A DNA stretch of 64,000 nucleotides from Bisbaumannia salifodinae (GCF_039522585.1 NZ_BAAADR010000010.1), one strand, 5' to 3'; numbered from the stretch's first letter, positions 42,842 through 52,195 are shown. Numbers and translations: made by a program. Notes: generated from the sequence alone by a model not told the origin.

Positions 42842-45445
42842 TTAGGCCTCCTGAGTCACCGGAATCACGTTCGAGGCGGCCTTCTGGTACTCCTCGATCT
42901 CGTGGAAGTTCATGTAGCGATAGATCTCGCCGGAGAGGGCGTCGAACTCGCTCATGTAGCCCTGGTACTCCTCGACGCTGGGCAGGCGACCCACCACCGC
43001 GGCCACGGCGGCAAGCTCCGCGGAGGCCAGGAAGACGTTGGCGCCGTCGCCCAGGCGGTTGGGGAAGTTACGGGTGGAGGTGGAAACCACGGTGGACTTG
43101 GGCGCCACCCGTGCCTGGTTGCCCATGCACAGGGAGCAGCCGGGCATCTCCATGCGCGCCCCGGCGCGGCCGTAGATGCCGTAGTAGCCCTCTTCGGTGA
43201 GCTGGTGCTGGTCCATCTTGGTGGGCGGCGCCAGCCACAGGCGGGTCTTCAGGCTGCCCGCGGGCTGCTTCTCGAGCAGCTTGCCGGCGGCACGGAAGTG
43301 ACCGATGTTGGTCATGCAGGAACCGATGAACACCTCATCGATTTGCTGGCCGGCCACCTCGGAGAGCAGGCGAGCGTCGTCCGGGTCGTTGGGGGCGCAG
43401 AGGATCGGCTCCTGGATCTCGCTCAGGTCGATCTCGATCACCTCGGCGTACTCGGCGTCCTGGTCGGCGCGCATCAGGTTCGGGTTGGCCAGCCACTCTT
43501 CCATGGCCTGGATGCGACGCTCGATGGTGCGCACGTCGCCATAACCGTTGCTGATCATCCACTTGAGCAGGGTGATATTGGACTTCAGGTACTCGGCGAC
43601 GCTCTCTTCACTCAGGGTGATGGTGCAGCCGGCGGCGGAGCGCTCGGCGGAGGCGTCGGAGAGCTCGAAGGCCTGCTCCACGGTGAGGTCCTCGAGGCCC
43701 TCGATCTCCAGCACGCGACCGGAGAAGGCGTTCTTCTTGCCGGACTTCTCGACGGTCAGCAGACCCTGCTGGATGCCGTAGTAGGGGATGGCGTGGACCA
43801 GGTCACGCAGGGTGACGCCGGGCTGACGCTTGCCCTTGAAGCGCACCAGCACCGATTCCGGCATGTCTAGCGGCATCACGCCGGTGGCGGCGGCGAAGGC
43901 CACCAGGCCGGAGCCCGCCGGGAAGGAGATGCCCATCGGGAAGCGGGTGTGGGAGTCGCCGCCGGTGCCCACGGTGTCGGGCAGCAGCATGCGGTTCAGC
44001 CAGGAGTGGATGATGCCGTCGCCGGGACGCAGGGAGACGCCGCCGCGGTTCATGATGAAGTCGGGCAGGGTGTGGTGGGTCTCCACGTCCACCGGCTTCG
44101 GGTAGGCGCTGGTGTGGCAGAAGGACTGCATCACCAGGTCGGCCTGGAAGCCCAGGCAGGCGAGGTCCTTGAGCTCGTCACGGGTCATCGGACCGGTGGT
44201 GTCCTGGGAGCCGACGGTGGTCATCTTCGGCTCGCAGTACATGCCCGGGCGCACGCCGTCCAGGCCGCAGGCCTTGCCGACCATCTTCTGGGCCAGGGTA
44301 AAGCCCTTGCCGGTGTCCTTGGGCTGCTCGGGCAGGCGGAAGACCTCGGACTGGGGCAGGCCGAGGGACTCGCGGGCCTTGCCGGTCAGGCCGCGACCGA
44401 TGATCAGCGGGATGCGGCCGCCGGCGCGCACCTCGTCGAGAATCAGCTGGGTCTTGAGCTCGAAGGTAGTCAGCACCTCGTCGGTGCCGTGCTTGCACAC
44501 CTTGCCTTCGTAGGGGTAGACGTCGATGACATCGCCCATATTGAGCTTCTCGACATCCATCTCCACCGGCAGGGCGCCGGAGTCTTCCATGGTGTTGAAG
44601 AAGATCGGGGCGATCTTGCCGCCGAAGCAGAAGCCGCCGGCGCGCTTGTTGGGCACGTTGGGGATATCGTCGCCGAAGAACCACAGCACCGAGTTGGTGG
44701 CGGACTTGCGCGAGGAGCCGGTGCCCACCACGTCGCCCACATAGGCGACCGGGAAGCCCTTGGCCTTGACCGCTTCGATCTGCTGGAGCGGACCGGTGGT
44801 ACCGGGCACTTCCGGGGTGATGCCTTCGCGCTCGTTCTTGAGCATGGCGCGGGCGTGCAGCGGGATGTCGGGGCGCGACCAGGCGTCCGGGGCGGGGGAG
44901 AGGTCGTCGGTGTTGGTCTCGCCGGGCACCTTGAAGACGCTCAGGGTGATCTTCTCCTCCAGGGCCGGCTTGGAGAGGAACCACTCGGCATCGGCCCAGG
45001 ACTGCAGCACCTCCTTGGCCACGACGTTGCCGGCCTTGGCGCGCTCTTCCACGTCGTGGAAGGCATCGAACATCAGCAGGGTGTGCTTGAGCTGTTCGCC
45101 GACTTCCTTGGCCAGGTCGGCGTCGTCGAGCAGTTCGACCAGGGAGACGATGTTGTAGCCACCCTGCATGGTGCCCAGCAGCTTGACCGCGTGGATCCGG
45201 TCGATCAGCGGGGACTCGGCCTCGCCCTTGGCGATGGCGGTCAGGAACCCGGCCTTGACGTAGGCGGCCTCATCGACGCCCGGGGGCACGCGATCGGTGA
45301 TCAGCTCGAGGATGAACTCTTCTTCGCCGGCGGGCGGTGCCTTGAGCAGCTCCACCAGGGCGGCGACCTGCTCGGCGTTCAGCGGTTTCGGCGGGACGCC
45401 TTCCTGGGCGCGTTCCTCGACATGTTGGCGATATGCTTCAAGCAC
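42842..45445 (-). CDS. acnB: Aconitate hydratase B
   Basis: 867 residues, the length of AcnB (aconitase / 2-methylisocitrate dehydratase). HEAT-like N-terminal domain, then the swivel domain (VGTGSSRKSATNSVLWFFG), and cluster cysteines in FIGSCMTNIGHF and SLCMGNQARVAP, plus TVGSQDTTGPMTRDELKDL and GGDSHTRFPMG. It interconverts citrate and isocitrate in the TCA cycle and may process 2-methylisocitrate in propionate use. GTG start at 45445. Monocistronic. Confidence 0.96.
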   Translation of the reverse strand: MLEAYRQHVEERAQEGVPPKPLNAEQVAALVELLKAPPAGEEEFILELITDRVPPGVDEAAYVKAGFLTAIAKGEAESPLIDRIHAVKLLGTMQGGYNIVSLVELLDDADLAKEVGEQLKHTLLMFDAFHDVEERAKAGNVVAKEVLQSWADAEWFLSKPALEEKITLSVFKVPGETNTDDLSPAPDAWSRPDIPLHARAMLKNEREGITPEVPGTTGPLQQIEAVKAKGFPVAYVGDVVGTGSSRKSATNSVLWFFGDDIPNVPNKRAGGFCFGGKIAPIFFNTMEDSGALPVEMDVEKLNMGDVIDVYPYEGKVCKHGTDEVLTTFELKTQLILDEVRAGGRIPLIIGRGLTGKARESLGLPQSEVFRLPEQPKDTGKGFTLAQKMVGKACGLDGVRPGMYCEPKMTTVGSQDTTGPMTRDELKDLACLGFQADLVMQSFCHTSAYPKPVDVETHHTLPDFIMNRGGVSLRPGDGIIHSWLNRMLLPDTVGTGGDSHTRFPMGISFPAGSGLVAFAAATGVMPLDMPESVLVRFKGKRQPGVTLRDLVHAIPYYGIQQGLLTVEKSGKKNAFSGRVLEIEGLEDLTVEQAFELSDASAERSAAGCTITLSEESVAEYLKSNITLLKWMISNGYGDVRTIERRIQAMEEWLANPNLMRADQDAEYAEVIEIDLSEIQEPILCAPNDPDDARLLSEVAGQQIDEVFIGSCMTNIGHFRAAGKLLEKQPAGSLKTRLWLAPPTKMDQHQLTEEGYYGIYGRAGARMEMPGCSLCMGNQARVAPKSTVVSTSTRNFPNRLGDGANVFLASAELAAVAAVVGRLPSVEEYQGYMSEFDALSGEIYRYMNFHEIEEYQKAASNVIPVTQEA

Positions 45446-45747
45446 GATTGGGCCCTCATCAAGTTGCTTTGCCAGGGCGTTGAGCCGGCCGTCCCGGGCC
45501 TTGGCGGCCTCTGCGGGAGTCGGCGACGGGTCAGGATGGGTCGCCCTGGAGCCTGTGGTAACCGTGGTTCAGGTGAGGCGGATTCTACGGGAAACTGTCG
45601 ACAATGTTAAGCGAGCCCCTCAGCCGCGGGCCTTGTACTTTGGTCGGCGGGGCGCGTTATGGTCGCCCCGGGAGTGTCCCGCGGCGCCCGGGACGGGTAA
45701 GATGCCGGGGCCCGACAGACTGCGAGAACGACCCGTCGAGGAAGCGA
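45446..45747. other. 302-base divergent region acnB / DUF1289 gene
   Basis: Nothing definite seen. It must carry the acnB promoter and leader on the minus strand and the promoter of the DUF1289 gene on the plus strand; no clear -35/-10 pair or operator stands out. Confidence 0.35.
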
Positions 45748-46203
45748 ATGTCTCAGCGAATCAGCACCCCCTGCGTGGGGGTCTGCTCCACCACCGTCGG
45801 TGACGCCGTGTGCCGGGGCTGCCAGCGCCATCTGGACGAGATCCGCGACTGGTTCGGCTACGACGAGGCCGAGCGCCGGCGACGCATCGGCGAGCTCGAT
45901 GCCCTGAGGGTGCAGGCCGCGGCGAGTCTCCTGAGGGTAGACGACGAGGCCCTGTTGAATGCCCAGTTGGCCAGGCACAGTATCCGCGTGCGCCCGGAGC
46001 AGCCGCCGCTGTCCCGCGCCGTGGAACTGTTGCGGGTGGGGCGCGAGCGCATCCAGGACCTCTCCCGTTATGGCCTGGCCCGCCAAGGGGCCGGGCTGGG
46101 GCTGACGCCGCCGCAGCTCTTCGCCAAGCTTAGCGACGCCCTGGCCCTGGCGGGCCAGGCGCGAATCGCTCCCATGATTACCGATAGCCATCATTCAGGA
46201 TGA
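45748..46203 (+). CDS. DUF1289 domain protein
   Basis: 151 residues. Residues about 6-45 are the DUF1289 domain with conserved cysteines (TPCVGVCSTTV, CRGCQRHLDEIRDWFGY), likely a small metal site; the rest is helical and unmatched. Function unknown. GAGGAAG precedes the ATG at 45748. Immediately followed by miaE. Confidence 0.8.
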   Translation: MSQRISTPCVGVCSTTVGDAVCRGCQRHLDEIRDWFGYDEAERRRRIGELDALRVQAAASLLRVDDEALLNAQLARHSIRVRPEQPPLSRAVELLRVGRERIQDLSRYGLARQGAGLGLTPPQLFAKLSDALALAGQARIAPMITDSHHSG

Positions 46204-46205
46204 CC

Positions 46206-46844
46206 ATGCAAGACAGCCTAACGGCCCTGCTGCCCCCGGACCTGCTCTCCTTCCTGCGCTGCCCCACGCCCCAGGCCTGGGTCGAGGCGGCCCTGCGCAA
46301 CCAGGAACTGCTGCTGATCGATCACGCCCAGTGCGAGAAGAAGGCGGCCTCCACCGCCATGAGCCTGATGTACCGCTATGTGGATCGCCCCCTGCTGCTG
46401 ACCAAGATGTCGCAGCTGGCGCGGGAGGAACTGCTGCACTTCGAGCAGGTGGTCACGCTGATGGAGTCCCGAGGCATCGCCTATCGTCACCTCAGCGCTT
46501 CCCGCTATGCCGAGGGGCTTCGTCGCCACCTGCGCGCCGAGGACCCGCTGCGCCTGGTGGACCTGCTGATCGTGGGGGCGCTGATCGAGGCGCGCAGCTG
46601 CGAGCGCTTCGCCTGCCTGATCCCGCGCCTAGACGCAGAGCTTGCCAAGTTCTACCGCAGTCTGGTTAAGTCGGAAGGGCGTCACTATGAGGACTATCTG
46701 ATGCTGGCGCGGCTCGTTGCCGAAGAGGCGGGCGATGGAGAGGTGGAGGCACGGATCGCCTTCCTCGCCGATCGCGAGGCGCGCCTGATCGAGGCCCCGG
46801 ATGGCGATTTCCGCTTCCATAGCGGTGTCCCCGAGGCGGCCTGA
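46206..46844 (+). CDS. miaE: tRNA 2-methylthio-N6-isopentenyladenosine-37 hydroxylase MiaE
   Basis: 212 residues. Di-iron protein: iron ligands lie in the E-x2-H type helices (ALRNQELLLIDHAQCEKKA, LAREELLHFEQV, EARSCERFACL, SEGRHYEDYLML). Hydroxylates the isopentenyl side chain at tRNA position 37 with O2. Start taken at the ATG at 46206 with AGGA five bases upstream; ATG 46200 overlapping the previous stop is possible. Confidence 0.92.
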   Translation: MQDSLTALLPPDLLSFLRCPTPQAWVEAALRNQELLLIDHAQCEKKAASTAMSLMYRYVDRPLLLTKMSQLAREELLHFEQVVTLMESRGIAYRHLSASRYAEGLRRHLRAEDPLRLVDLLIVGALIEARSCERFACLIPRLDAELAKFYRSLVKSEGRHYEDYLMLARLVAEEAGDGEVEARIAFLADREARLIEAPDGDFRFHSGVPEAA

Positions 46845-46904
46845 GATCCAGGGAACAGACGGCAAGGCGCTTGCCGATGACACAATAACGCGGGAACGAA
46901 GACG

Positions 46905-49900
46905 ATGCGGGATCCTTCCGTCGATGAGCGACTGACACTGCTCGGCCATTTCTCACTGACCCTGGGTGAAGATAGCCTTACCCAGTTCAGCTATGACAAG
47001 GTCAAGGGGCTGTTGGTCTACCTGCTGCTCCACGAGCAGCCGGTCAACCGCTCCACCCTGGCCGAACTGCTATGGCCCGATCAGGGGCTCTCCTCCGGGC
47101 GCACCAACCTTCGCCATGCCCTGCATTGCCTGCGCCAGTCGCTGGGCGAGCAGGCCGAGCGGGTGCTGGCGGTGTCCCGCCAGACCATCGCCTTCCAGCT
47201 TCCCGAGGGGTGGCGCTTCGATCTGCATGAGCTCCAGGCGCTGCTGCGCGAGCCGCCGGATATCGACACCCTGGAAGCGATCCTGGCCCTCTACCAGGGG
47301 GACCTGGTGGAAGAGCTGCAGCTCTCCGCCTGTGCCGAATTCCAGCGTTGGCTGCTGCGGGTGCGCAATGAGTGGCGTCAGCGGGTGATCGCCTTCGCCG
47401 AGGCGGTGCTGGAGGCCCATGGCGAGCTACCCGAGTCGCTGCTGCGGGACCTGGTGAGCCGCTTCTGCGGCTATGGCCCCTTCCATGAGCGGCTGGTGCG
47501 TCAACTGGCCGAGCAGGGGCAGGCGGCGGCGGCCCACGAGCAGTACAACGCCTACCTGCAGCTGCTGGCGCTCTCCGGCCAGCAGCCGGAGCCCGCCTTC
47601 CTGCAACTGGCCCGCTACTGGTCCGATGGCCAGGCGGATATCCAGCGCCTCTCGCCCCAGGGCGCCTTCTCCCGGGCCCTGGCCCTGGACAGCGCGCCGC
47701 TGCGCGACGACGAGATCGAGCAGCGTCAGCTCTCGGTGATGGCCATTCGCCTGAGCCTCGAGGAGGACCTCACCGCCCGGGACGCCACCCATGCCAGCCT
47801 GGCCCTGCAGATCGAGCTGATGCGCTGGCTGGAGCAGCAGTGCCACCACCTGGGTGGCTTCTGGCTGCCCGGGGCCACCGGCGGCCTGGGCCTGGCCTGC
47901 TTCGGCACCCATGGCCCGGCCCACCAGTTGGCCGAGCTGGTGGCCCTCTACGAACACTGTCGCAAGGCGCTGCCCGAGGAGTCCACTCGCCACTGGAAGG
48001 GCGAGGGCGGCGTACCGCGCTTCACCCTGGCGGCGGGCCTCAACAGCGGTCGGGTGATCTATCTGCCCGAGCGTCAACTGGCCGATCCCCTGGGCCAGGT
48101 CACCCAGACCTCCCTGGCGCTGATGAGCGCCGCCGAAGGAGGGGAGCTGGTGATCTCCCAGGAGGCCAGCCAGCATATGCCGCCGGCCCTGGACCTGCAG
48201 CCGCGACTCTCCTCGCGGCTGGTTGCCTGTGACGGCAAGGTGCGGTTGCGCGCCCTGGTCCTGGGGGCCAACGAAGGGGGCCGCGAGGCCCTGCCACCCA
48301 GCCTGGTGGGGCGCGAGGCGGCGCTGCGCAAGCTGCGTGACGCCCTGGCCCGGGCCGGCATCGGCCTGCGCCAGAGCGTGCTGGTGCGCGGCGCCTCCGG
48401 AATGGGCAAGTCAGCACTGCTGGTGGGCTTCCGCCAACTCGAGCAGAGTCGCGATACCGCCATCTGCTGGCAGCCCACCACCCGCCTCTCGGTGCACTCC
48501 CCCTATGGGGTGGCCCGCCAGTTGCTGCGCTGGCACCTGGGCGGAGAGCCCGACGAGGCGCGCCTGGGCCGGCTGCTGGAGAACTATCCGACGCTGGCGG
48601 GTTCCCCCGAACGGCGTCAGTTGCTGGAGGAGGCCCTCGGCGTTCGCGAGCCCGAGGAAGTGGCGGTGCTGGCCCAGAGCGGCGAGGCCCTGGAACTGGT
48701 GGTACAGCTGCTCCAGGCCCTGGTCGAGACCCTCACCGCCCAGCGCACCCTGGTGCTGATGATCGACGACATTCAATGGCTGGACGAGCCCTCCTTCAAG
48801 GTGCTTTCCAGCCTCCAGGCCCGGCTGCCGATCAACTGTCCGTTGCTGCTGGTGGCCAGCCACCATGGCCGCGAGACGCTGCCGGCCCGCCTGCATTGGG
48901 ATCAGCAGCTCAGCCTCGGGCGCCTGGATGCGCTGCAGTCGTCGCGGCTGCTGTCGCAGCTGGCGCGGCGCTACCGGCTGCACCTCAGCCCGCGGCTGCG
49001 CAGCCAGTTGATCGAGCGCTGCGACGGCGTGCCCCTCTACCTGCAGGAGATCTGCCGGCGCCTGGACATGGATCGCCGCGAGGGCCGCAGCGTCCAGCTC
49101 GACGACCTGCCCCAGGGCCTGCTGGGGTTGCTGGCCAGCCGCATCGACCAGCTCGATGCCGAACGCGAGGTGGCGCATGTGGCCGCCGTGCTGGGTCGCC
49201 AGTTCCGCCTCGATCTGCTCACCGAGTGCAGCGGCTGGTCAGGGGAACGCCTCAAGCGGGCCATCGAGCAGATGATCCGCCTGGAGATCATCGAGGCCTG
49301 CCCGACGGGCAGCGAGTACGAGTACCAGTTCAGTCATCAACTGCTCCAGGAGGCCGCCTACCTGTCCTGCCCGCGGGACGTGCGGGTGGCGATCCACGGC
49401 CAGGTGGTGACCCTGATCGAGGAACGCTTCCCGATGTGGATCAGTCGCCATCCTGGCGACTTCGCCACCCATCTGCGGCGCAGTGGCCACTATGCCCGGG
49501 GCGCCCGCTACTTCGAGCTGGCGGCCCGGGAGGCGCTCAAGGTGAGCGCCAACCGCACCGCCCTGCGCATGGCCGACGCCGGGTTGGCCAGCCTGCGCCA
49601 TGTGGAGGGACAGCAGGAGCGGGAAGTGAGCCTGCTGACGGTACGCGGCCAGGCTGCCTTCGCCCTGGAAGGGCATGGCTCGCCCACCGCCCACGACAGC
49701 TTTGTGCGCGCCCAGGAACTGCTGCCGCCGCGCAGCCACGAGGAGGAGGCGGACGACCTGGAGCAGCGCTTCCTGGTCAAGTGGGGCCTGTGGGTGGGCT
49801 GCAGCCAGCGCCATGCCCATGCCGATGCCTTCTCCCTGGCCGCCAAGCTGGCCGACCTGGCCGGCGAGCTGGAGGATCCCCGCTATCGGCGCCTGGCCGA

Positions 49901-50795
49901 CTATGCCCGGGCCCACTGCGAATACTGGGCGGGGCGGATTCGCCAGGCCTATGACCACCTGGAGGAGATCGATCCCCTCAATTCGCCGATGCTGATCGAG
50001 TGGCTGCCGTTCTCCGATCATCCCCAGGTGGCGGCGGCCTGCTTCCAGGGCTGGGCGCTCTGCCTGCGCGGCGACTATCGGCGCGCCGAGCAGCAGGCGG
50101 AGGCGGCGATCCGTCTCGCCGAAGGCTTCAATCATCCGGGCTCCCTGGCCATGGCGCTGCTCTTCTCGGCGGCCATGTACCGCCAACTGGGGCATGTGCA
50201 CCTGGCCGGCATGCGCTCCCAGCGTGCCTTCGAGCTCACCGGCACCCCGGACCTGCACCTGTGGCAGATGTCGGCCCAGGGGATGCTGGGCTGGCAGCGG
50301 GCCCTGGCCGGCGATCGCGAGGGCCTGGCCCTGCTGGAGGCGGGCATGGAAGAGTTCGACGAGGTGACCGGTCGCGACCGCTACCAGCGCCCGGTGCTGT
50401 GGTTCGTGGACGCCTGTGTGGCGCTGGGGGAGCTCTCCCGCGCCGAAGACTACCTGGATCAGTGCCTGCTGATCGCCCAGGAGCGTACTTCCCTCTATGT
50501 GCCGGAGCTGGCCATCCAGCTGGCGCGGGTGCGCCACCAGTTGGGGCGCCCGGCCCAGGAGATCCGCCTGCTGGTGGAGCAGGCGCTGCGCCAGGCGGCG
50601 GAGCACGAGAACCTGCATCAGCAGCTCAATGCCCTGGAGCTGTGGTTGACCCTGGTGGATCCCGAGGACCGCCAGGCGCGGGAGCAGTTCCGGCGCCTGC
50701 TCGGCGACGTCTCGCCCAGCGACGCTCCGGTGCTGGTGCGCTGGCGCATGCTGCTCGATCAGCGCGAGGTGCAGACCGCGCGGCTTGAGCCCTAG
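46905..50795 (+). CDS. SARP/BTAD-type regulator with cyclase-like, AAA ATPase and TPR regions
   Basis: 1296 residues. Residues 1-100 resemble an OmpR-like winged helix and 100-245 a bacterial transcriptional activation domain (BTAD). Residues about 270-425 resemble a class III nucleotide cyclase fold (EQRQLSVMAIRLS, FTLAAGLNSGRVIY, GELVISQEAS) but lack the metal-binding Asp residues, so it is probably a dead sensor domain. Then an AAA/NB-ARC ATPase: Walker A RGASGMGKSALL (about 495-506), Walker B LVLMIDDIQWLD (about 616-627). The C-terminal half is helical repeats of the TPR/MalT kind. Architecture matches large activators; DNA targets unknown. GACGATG start, monocistronic, strong terminator downstream. 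Confidence 0.82.
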   Translation: MRDPSVDERLTLLGHFSLTLGEDSLTQFSYDKVKGLLVYLLLHEQPVNRSTLAELLWPDQGLSSGRTNLRHALHCLRQSLGEQAERVLAVSRQTIAFQLPEGWRFDLHELQALLREPPDIDTLEAILALYQGDLVEELQLSACAEFQRWLLRVRNEWRQRVIAFAEAVLEAHGELPESLLRDLVSRFCGYGPFHERLVRQLAEQGQAAAAHEQYNAYLQLLALSGQQPEPAFLQLARYWSDGQADIQRLSPQGAFSRALALDSAPLRDDEIEQRQLSVMAIRLSLEEDLTARDATHASLALQIELMRWLEQQCHHLGGFWLPGATGGLGLACFGTHGPAHQLAELVALYEHCRKALPEESTRHWKGEGGVPRFTLAAGLNSGRVIYLPERQLADPLGQVTQTSLALMSAAEGGELVISQEASQHMPPALDLQPRLSSRLVACDGKVRLRALVLGANEGGREALPPSLVGREAALRKLRDALARAGIGLRQSVLVRGASGMGKSALLVGFRQLEQSRDTAICWQPTTRLSVHSPYGVARQLLRWHLGGEPDEARLGRLLENYPTLAGSPERRQLLEEALGVREPEEVAVLAQSGEALELVVQLLQALVETLTAQRTLVLMIDDIQWLDEPSFKVLSSLQARLPINCPLLLVASHHGRETLPARLHWDQQLSLGRLDALQSSRLLSQLARRYRLHLSPRLRSQLIERCDGVPLYLQEICRRLDMDRREGRSVQLDDLPQGLLGLLASRIDQLDAEREVAHVAAVLGRQFRLDLLTECSGWSGERLKRAIEQMIRLEIIEACPTGSEYEYQFSHQLLQEAAYLSCPRDVRVAIHGQVVTLIEERFPMWISRHPGDFATHLRRSGHYARGARYFELAAREALKVSANRTALRMADAGLASLRHVEGQQEREVSLLTVRGQAAFALEGHGSPTAHDSFVRAQELLPPRSHEEEADDLEQRFLVKWGLWVGCSQRHAHADAFSLAAKLADLAGELEDPRYRRLADYARAHCEYWAGRIRQAYDHLEEIDPLNSPMLIEWLPFSDHPQVAAACFQGWALCLRGDYRRAEQQAEAAIRLAEGFNHPGSLAMALLFSAAMYRQLGHVHLAGMRSQRAFELTGTPDLHLWQMSAQGMLGWQRALAGDREGLALLEAGMEEFDEVTGRDRYQRPVLWFVDACVALGELSRAEDYLDQCLLIAQERTSLYVPELAIQLARVRHQLGRPAQEIRLLVEQALRQAAEHENLHQQLNALELWLTLVDPEDRQAREQFRRLLGDVSPSDAPVLVRWRMLLDQREVQTARLEP

Positions 50796-50823
50796 GCCAT
50801 CCCTAGGTCATCGCATCTCTAGC

Positions 50824-50872
50824 CCCTAAACGACACGGGCCCCGGCAATGCCGGGGCCCGTGTCGTTTAGGG
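50824..50872. terminator. Very strong bidirectional terminator
   Basis: A 23-base-pair perfect stem (50824-50846 with 50850-50872) and AAT loop, between the convergent SARP regulator and the YkgJ-like gene. Confidence 0.85.
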
Positions 50873-50879
50873 TGGCGTG

Positions 50880-51149
50880 CTAGGTGATGGCTTCTAACTC
50901 ACCGATCCGCATCAGCGCCTGGTCGCGGTGTTCGCCGCATAGCTCGACGTCGAAGGCGAAGCGCTCGCATACCGCCGGGCGCCGCGGGTCGCCGAACAGG
51001 CGGCAGAGGTTATCGGCGTCGAGCTGCACGCAGCGCACCCCGGCGGGCTTGCCGTGTGGCATGCCGGGAATCGGCGAGCTGATGGAGGGGGCGATACAGC
51101 AGGCCCCGCAGCCGGGGCGACAGCCAGCGGTGCTCGGCACCGCTGTCAT
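50880..51149 (-). CDS. YkgJ-family cysteine cluster protein
   Basis: 89 residues with the family pattern GCRPGCGACC, PSISSPIPGMP, KPAGVRCVQL, NLCRLFG, RPAVCERF and a final Cys; likely binds a metal or Fe-S site. Function unknown. The ATG at 51149 overlaps the stop of queD as ATGA, so it is the last gene of the preQ0 operon. Confidence 0.85.
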   Translation of the reverse strand: MTAVPSTAGCRPGCGACCIAPSISSPIPGMPHGKPAGVRCVQLDADNLCRLFGDPRRPAVCERFAFDVELCGEHRDQALMRIGELEAIT

Positions 51150-51991
51150 TGCCGGCCCGCCTCGGCGAAGGCGCCCTTGCCGATGCCCTCGAAGGCCTGT
51201 ACCCGGATATGCCCCCCCTCGGCGGCGGCGATCCGCTCGGCGAGCCACAGGGCGATGCGTTCTACCGTGGTCTGGCTGGGCAGCACCCGGCAGCGCTCGG
51301 CGGGCAGGCGCAGGCGGAACTCCCCCTGAGGCGCGCGGTAGGCGCAGGTGAGGTGGCGCGGGTCGTCATCGGGGTCCGTCACCAGGTCGTCGGTATCCAC
51401 CAGGTAGGCATCCGCCAGCCGCTCGGCCCAGTCGGCCTCCAGGGCCGGGGCGCGCCGGCCATTGTGCCAGATATGCAGCCGCGAGCGGTGCCCGTGGGCG
51501 ATGCGCTGGCAGTTGCCGGCGTGCTGGCGCAGGCCATGGCTGTAGGTGTAGGCGGCGCCGTCGATGGCCTCGTCACGCAGGCTAAGGCGGATGGCCGAGA
51601 CCCGGGGCGGCGGGCGACGCATCAGCTCGCCGGCCAGGTGCTCGGCCAGGGTCTCGCGGCGCACCTCGGCCCAGGGCAGCAGGGTGAAGGCCTGGCGCGG
51701 GGCGCGCAGCTCCAGGGGGTAGGGGTGACGGGTGACCAGGCGCAGCCCCTCGCGACACTCCTGGAGCTCCACGCCCGGGGCCCGGGTCGGCACCAGCAGG
51801 GTATGATCGGCGCCGGCATCGAGTCGCGACTTGATCCAGGGCTTCACCTCGCCGAAGTCGAACAGCATGCCGTCTTCCCCCAGCTCGCCGTCGAGTTGCA
51901 CGTCCACCGCCCAGCTGACCCCGATCAGGCCGCGGCGGGGACACCAGAGGGAGGCATCCAGGTGGGTCAGGCTGTCGACGAACAGGCTCAT
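51146..51991 (-). CDS. queD: 6-carboxy-5,6,7,8-tetrahydropterin synthase (QueD family), double length
   Basis: 281 residues, about twice the usual QueD. The C-terminal half holds the catalytic pattern GLRQHAGNCQRIAHGHRSRL with the Cys and zinc histidines; the N-terminal half (DASLWCPRRGLIGVSWAV, GMLFDFGEVKPWI) looks like a second, degenerate PTPS fold. Converts dihydroneopterin triphosphate to carboxytetrahydropterin in queuosine synthesis. The start ATG overlaps the stop of micro-ORF 3 by one base. Confidence 0.82.
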   Translation of the reverse strand: MSLFVDSLTHLDASLWCPRRGLIGVSWAVDVQLDGELGEDGMLFDFGEVKPWIKSRLDAGADHTLLVPTRAPGVELQECREGLRLVTRHPYPLELRAPRQAFTLLPWAEVRRETLAEHLAGELMRRPPPRVSAIRLSLRDEAIDGAAYTYSHGLRQHAGNCQRIAHGHRSRLHIWHNGRRAPALEADWAERLADAYLVDTDDLVTDPDDDPRHLTCAYRAPQGEFRLRLPAERCRVLPSQTTVERIALWLAERIAAAEGGHIRVQAFEGIGKGAFAEAGRQ

Positions 51992-52059
51992 TAATCGATC
52001 TCCGCGATGATGCTGAGGGGCTGCAGTGTGTAATCGGAGTCACTGTCGAGTGGATTCAT
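51991..52059 (-). CDS. Micro-ORF 3 of the queE tail array
   Basis: 22 codons, MNPLDSDSDYT... then LQPLSIIAEID and TAA. The most diverged of the three copies. TAA overlaps the queD ATG (TAATG), so translation could pass from it to queD. Confidence 0.5.
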   Translation of the reverse strand: MNPLDSDSDYTLQPLSIIAEID

Positions 52060-52194
52060 CAATCGATCCCCGCGATGATGCTAAGGGTCTGCAGTGTGTA
52101 ATCGGCGTCACTGTCGAGTGAGTTCATCAATCGATCCCCGCGATTATGCTGAGGGTCTGCAGTGTGTAATCGGCGTCACTGTCGAGCGGGTTCA
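51992..52194 (-). repeat. 68-bp tandem array linking queE to queD
   Basis: Three 68-base units, each ending in the same last residues as QueE (IAGID-stop in two, IAEID-stop in the third). Period is exactly 68 because stop and next start share one base. Divergence increases away from queE. See the three micro-ORF entries. Confidence 0.9.
52059..52127 (-). CDS. Micro-ORF 2 of the queE tail array
   Basis: 22 codons, MNSLDSDADYT... then LQTLSIIAGID and TGA, whose A begins the next ATG (TGATG). Differs from micro-ORF 1 in three codons, two of them synonymous. Confidence 0.5.
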   Translation of the reverse strand: MNSLDSDADYTLQTLSIIAGID

Positions 52195-52195
52195 T
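52127..52195 (-). CDS. Micro-ORF 1 of the queE tail array
   Basis: 22 codons, MNPLDSDADYT... then LQTLSIIAGID and TGA. Its ATG overlaps the queE stop by one base (TGATG). Tail LQT..IAGID equals the QueE C-terminus. Confidence 0.5.
   Translation of the reverse strand: MNPLDSDADYTLQTLSIIAGID

Noticed and set aside
43949..45610. 553-codon plus-strand open frame
   Set aside because: Antisense to acnB, no recognisable domain.
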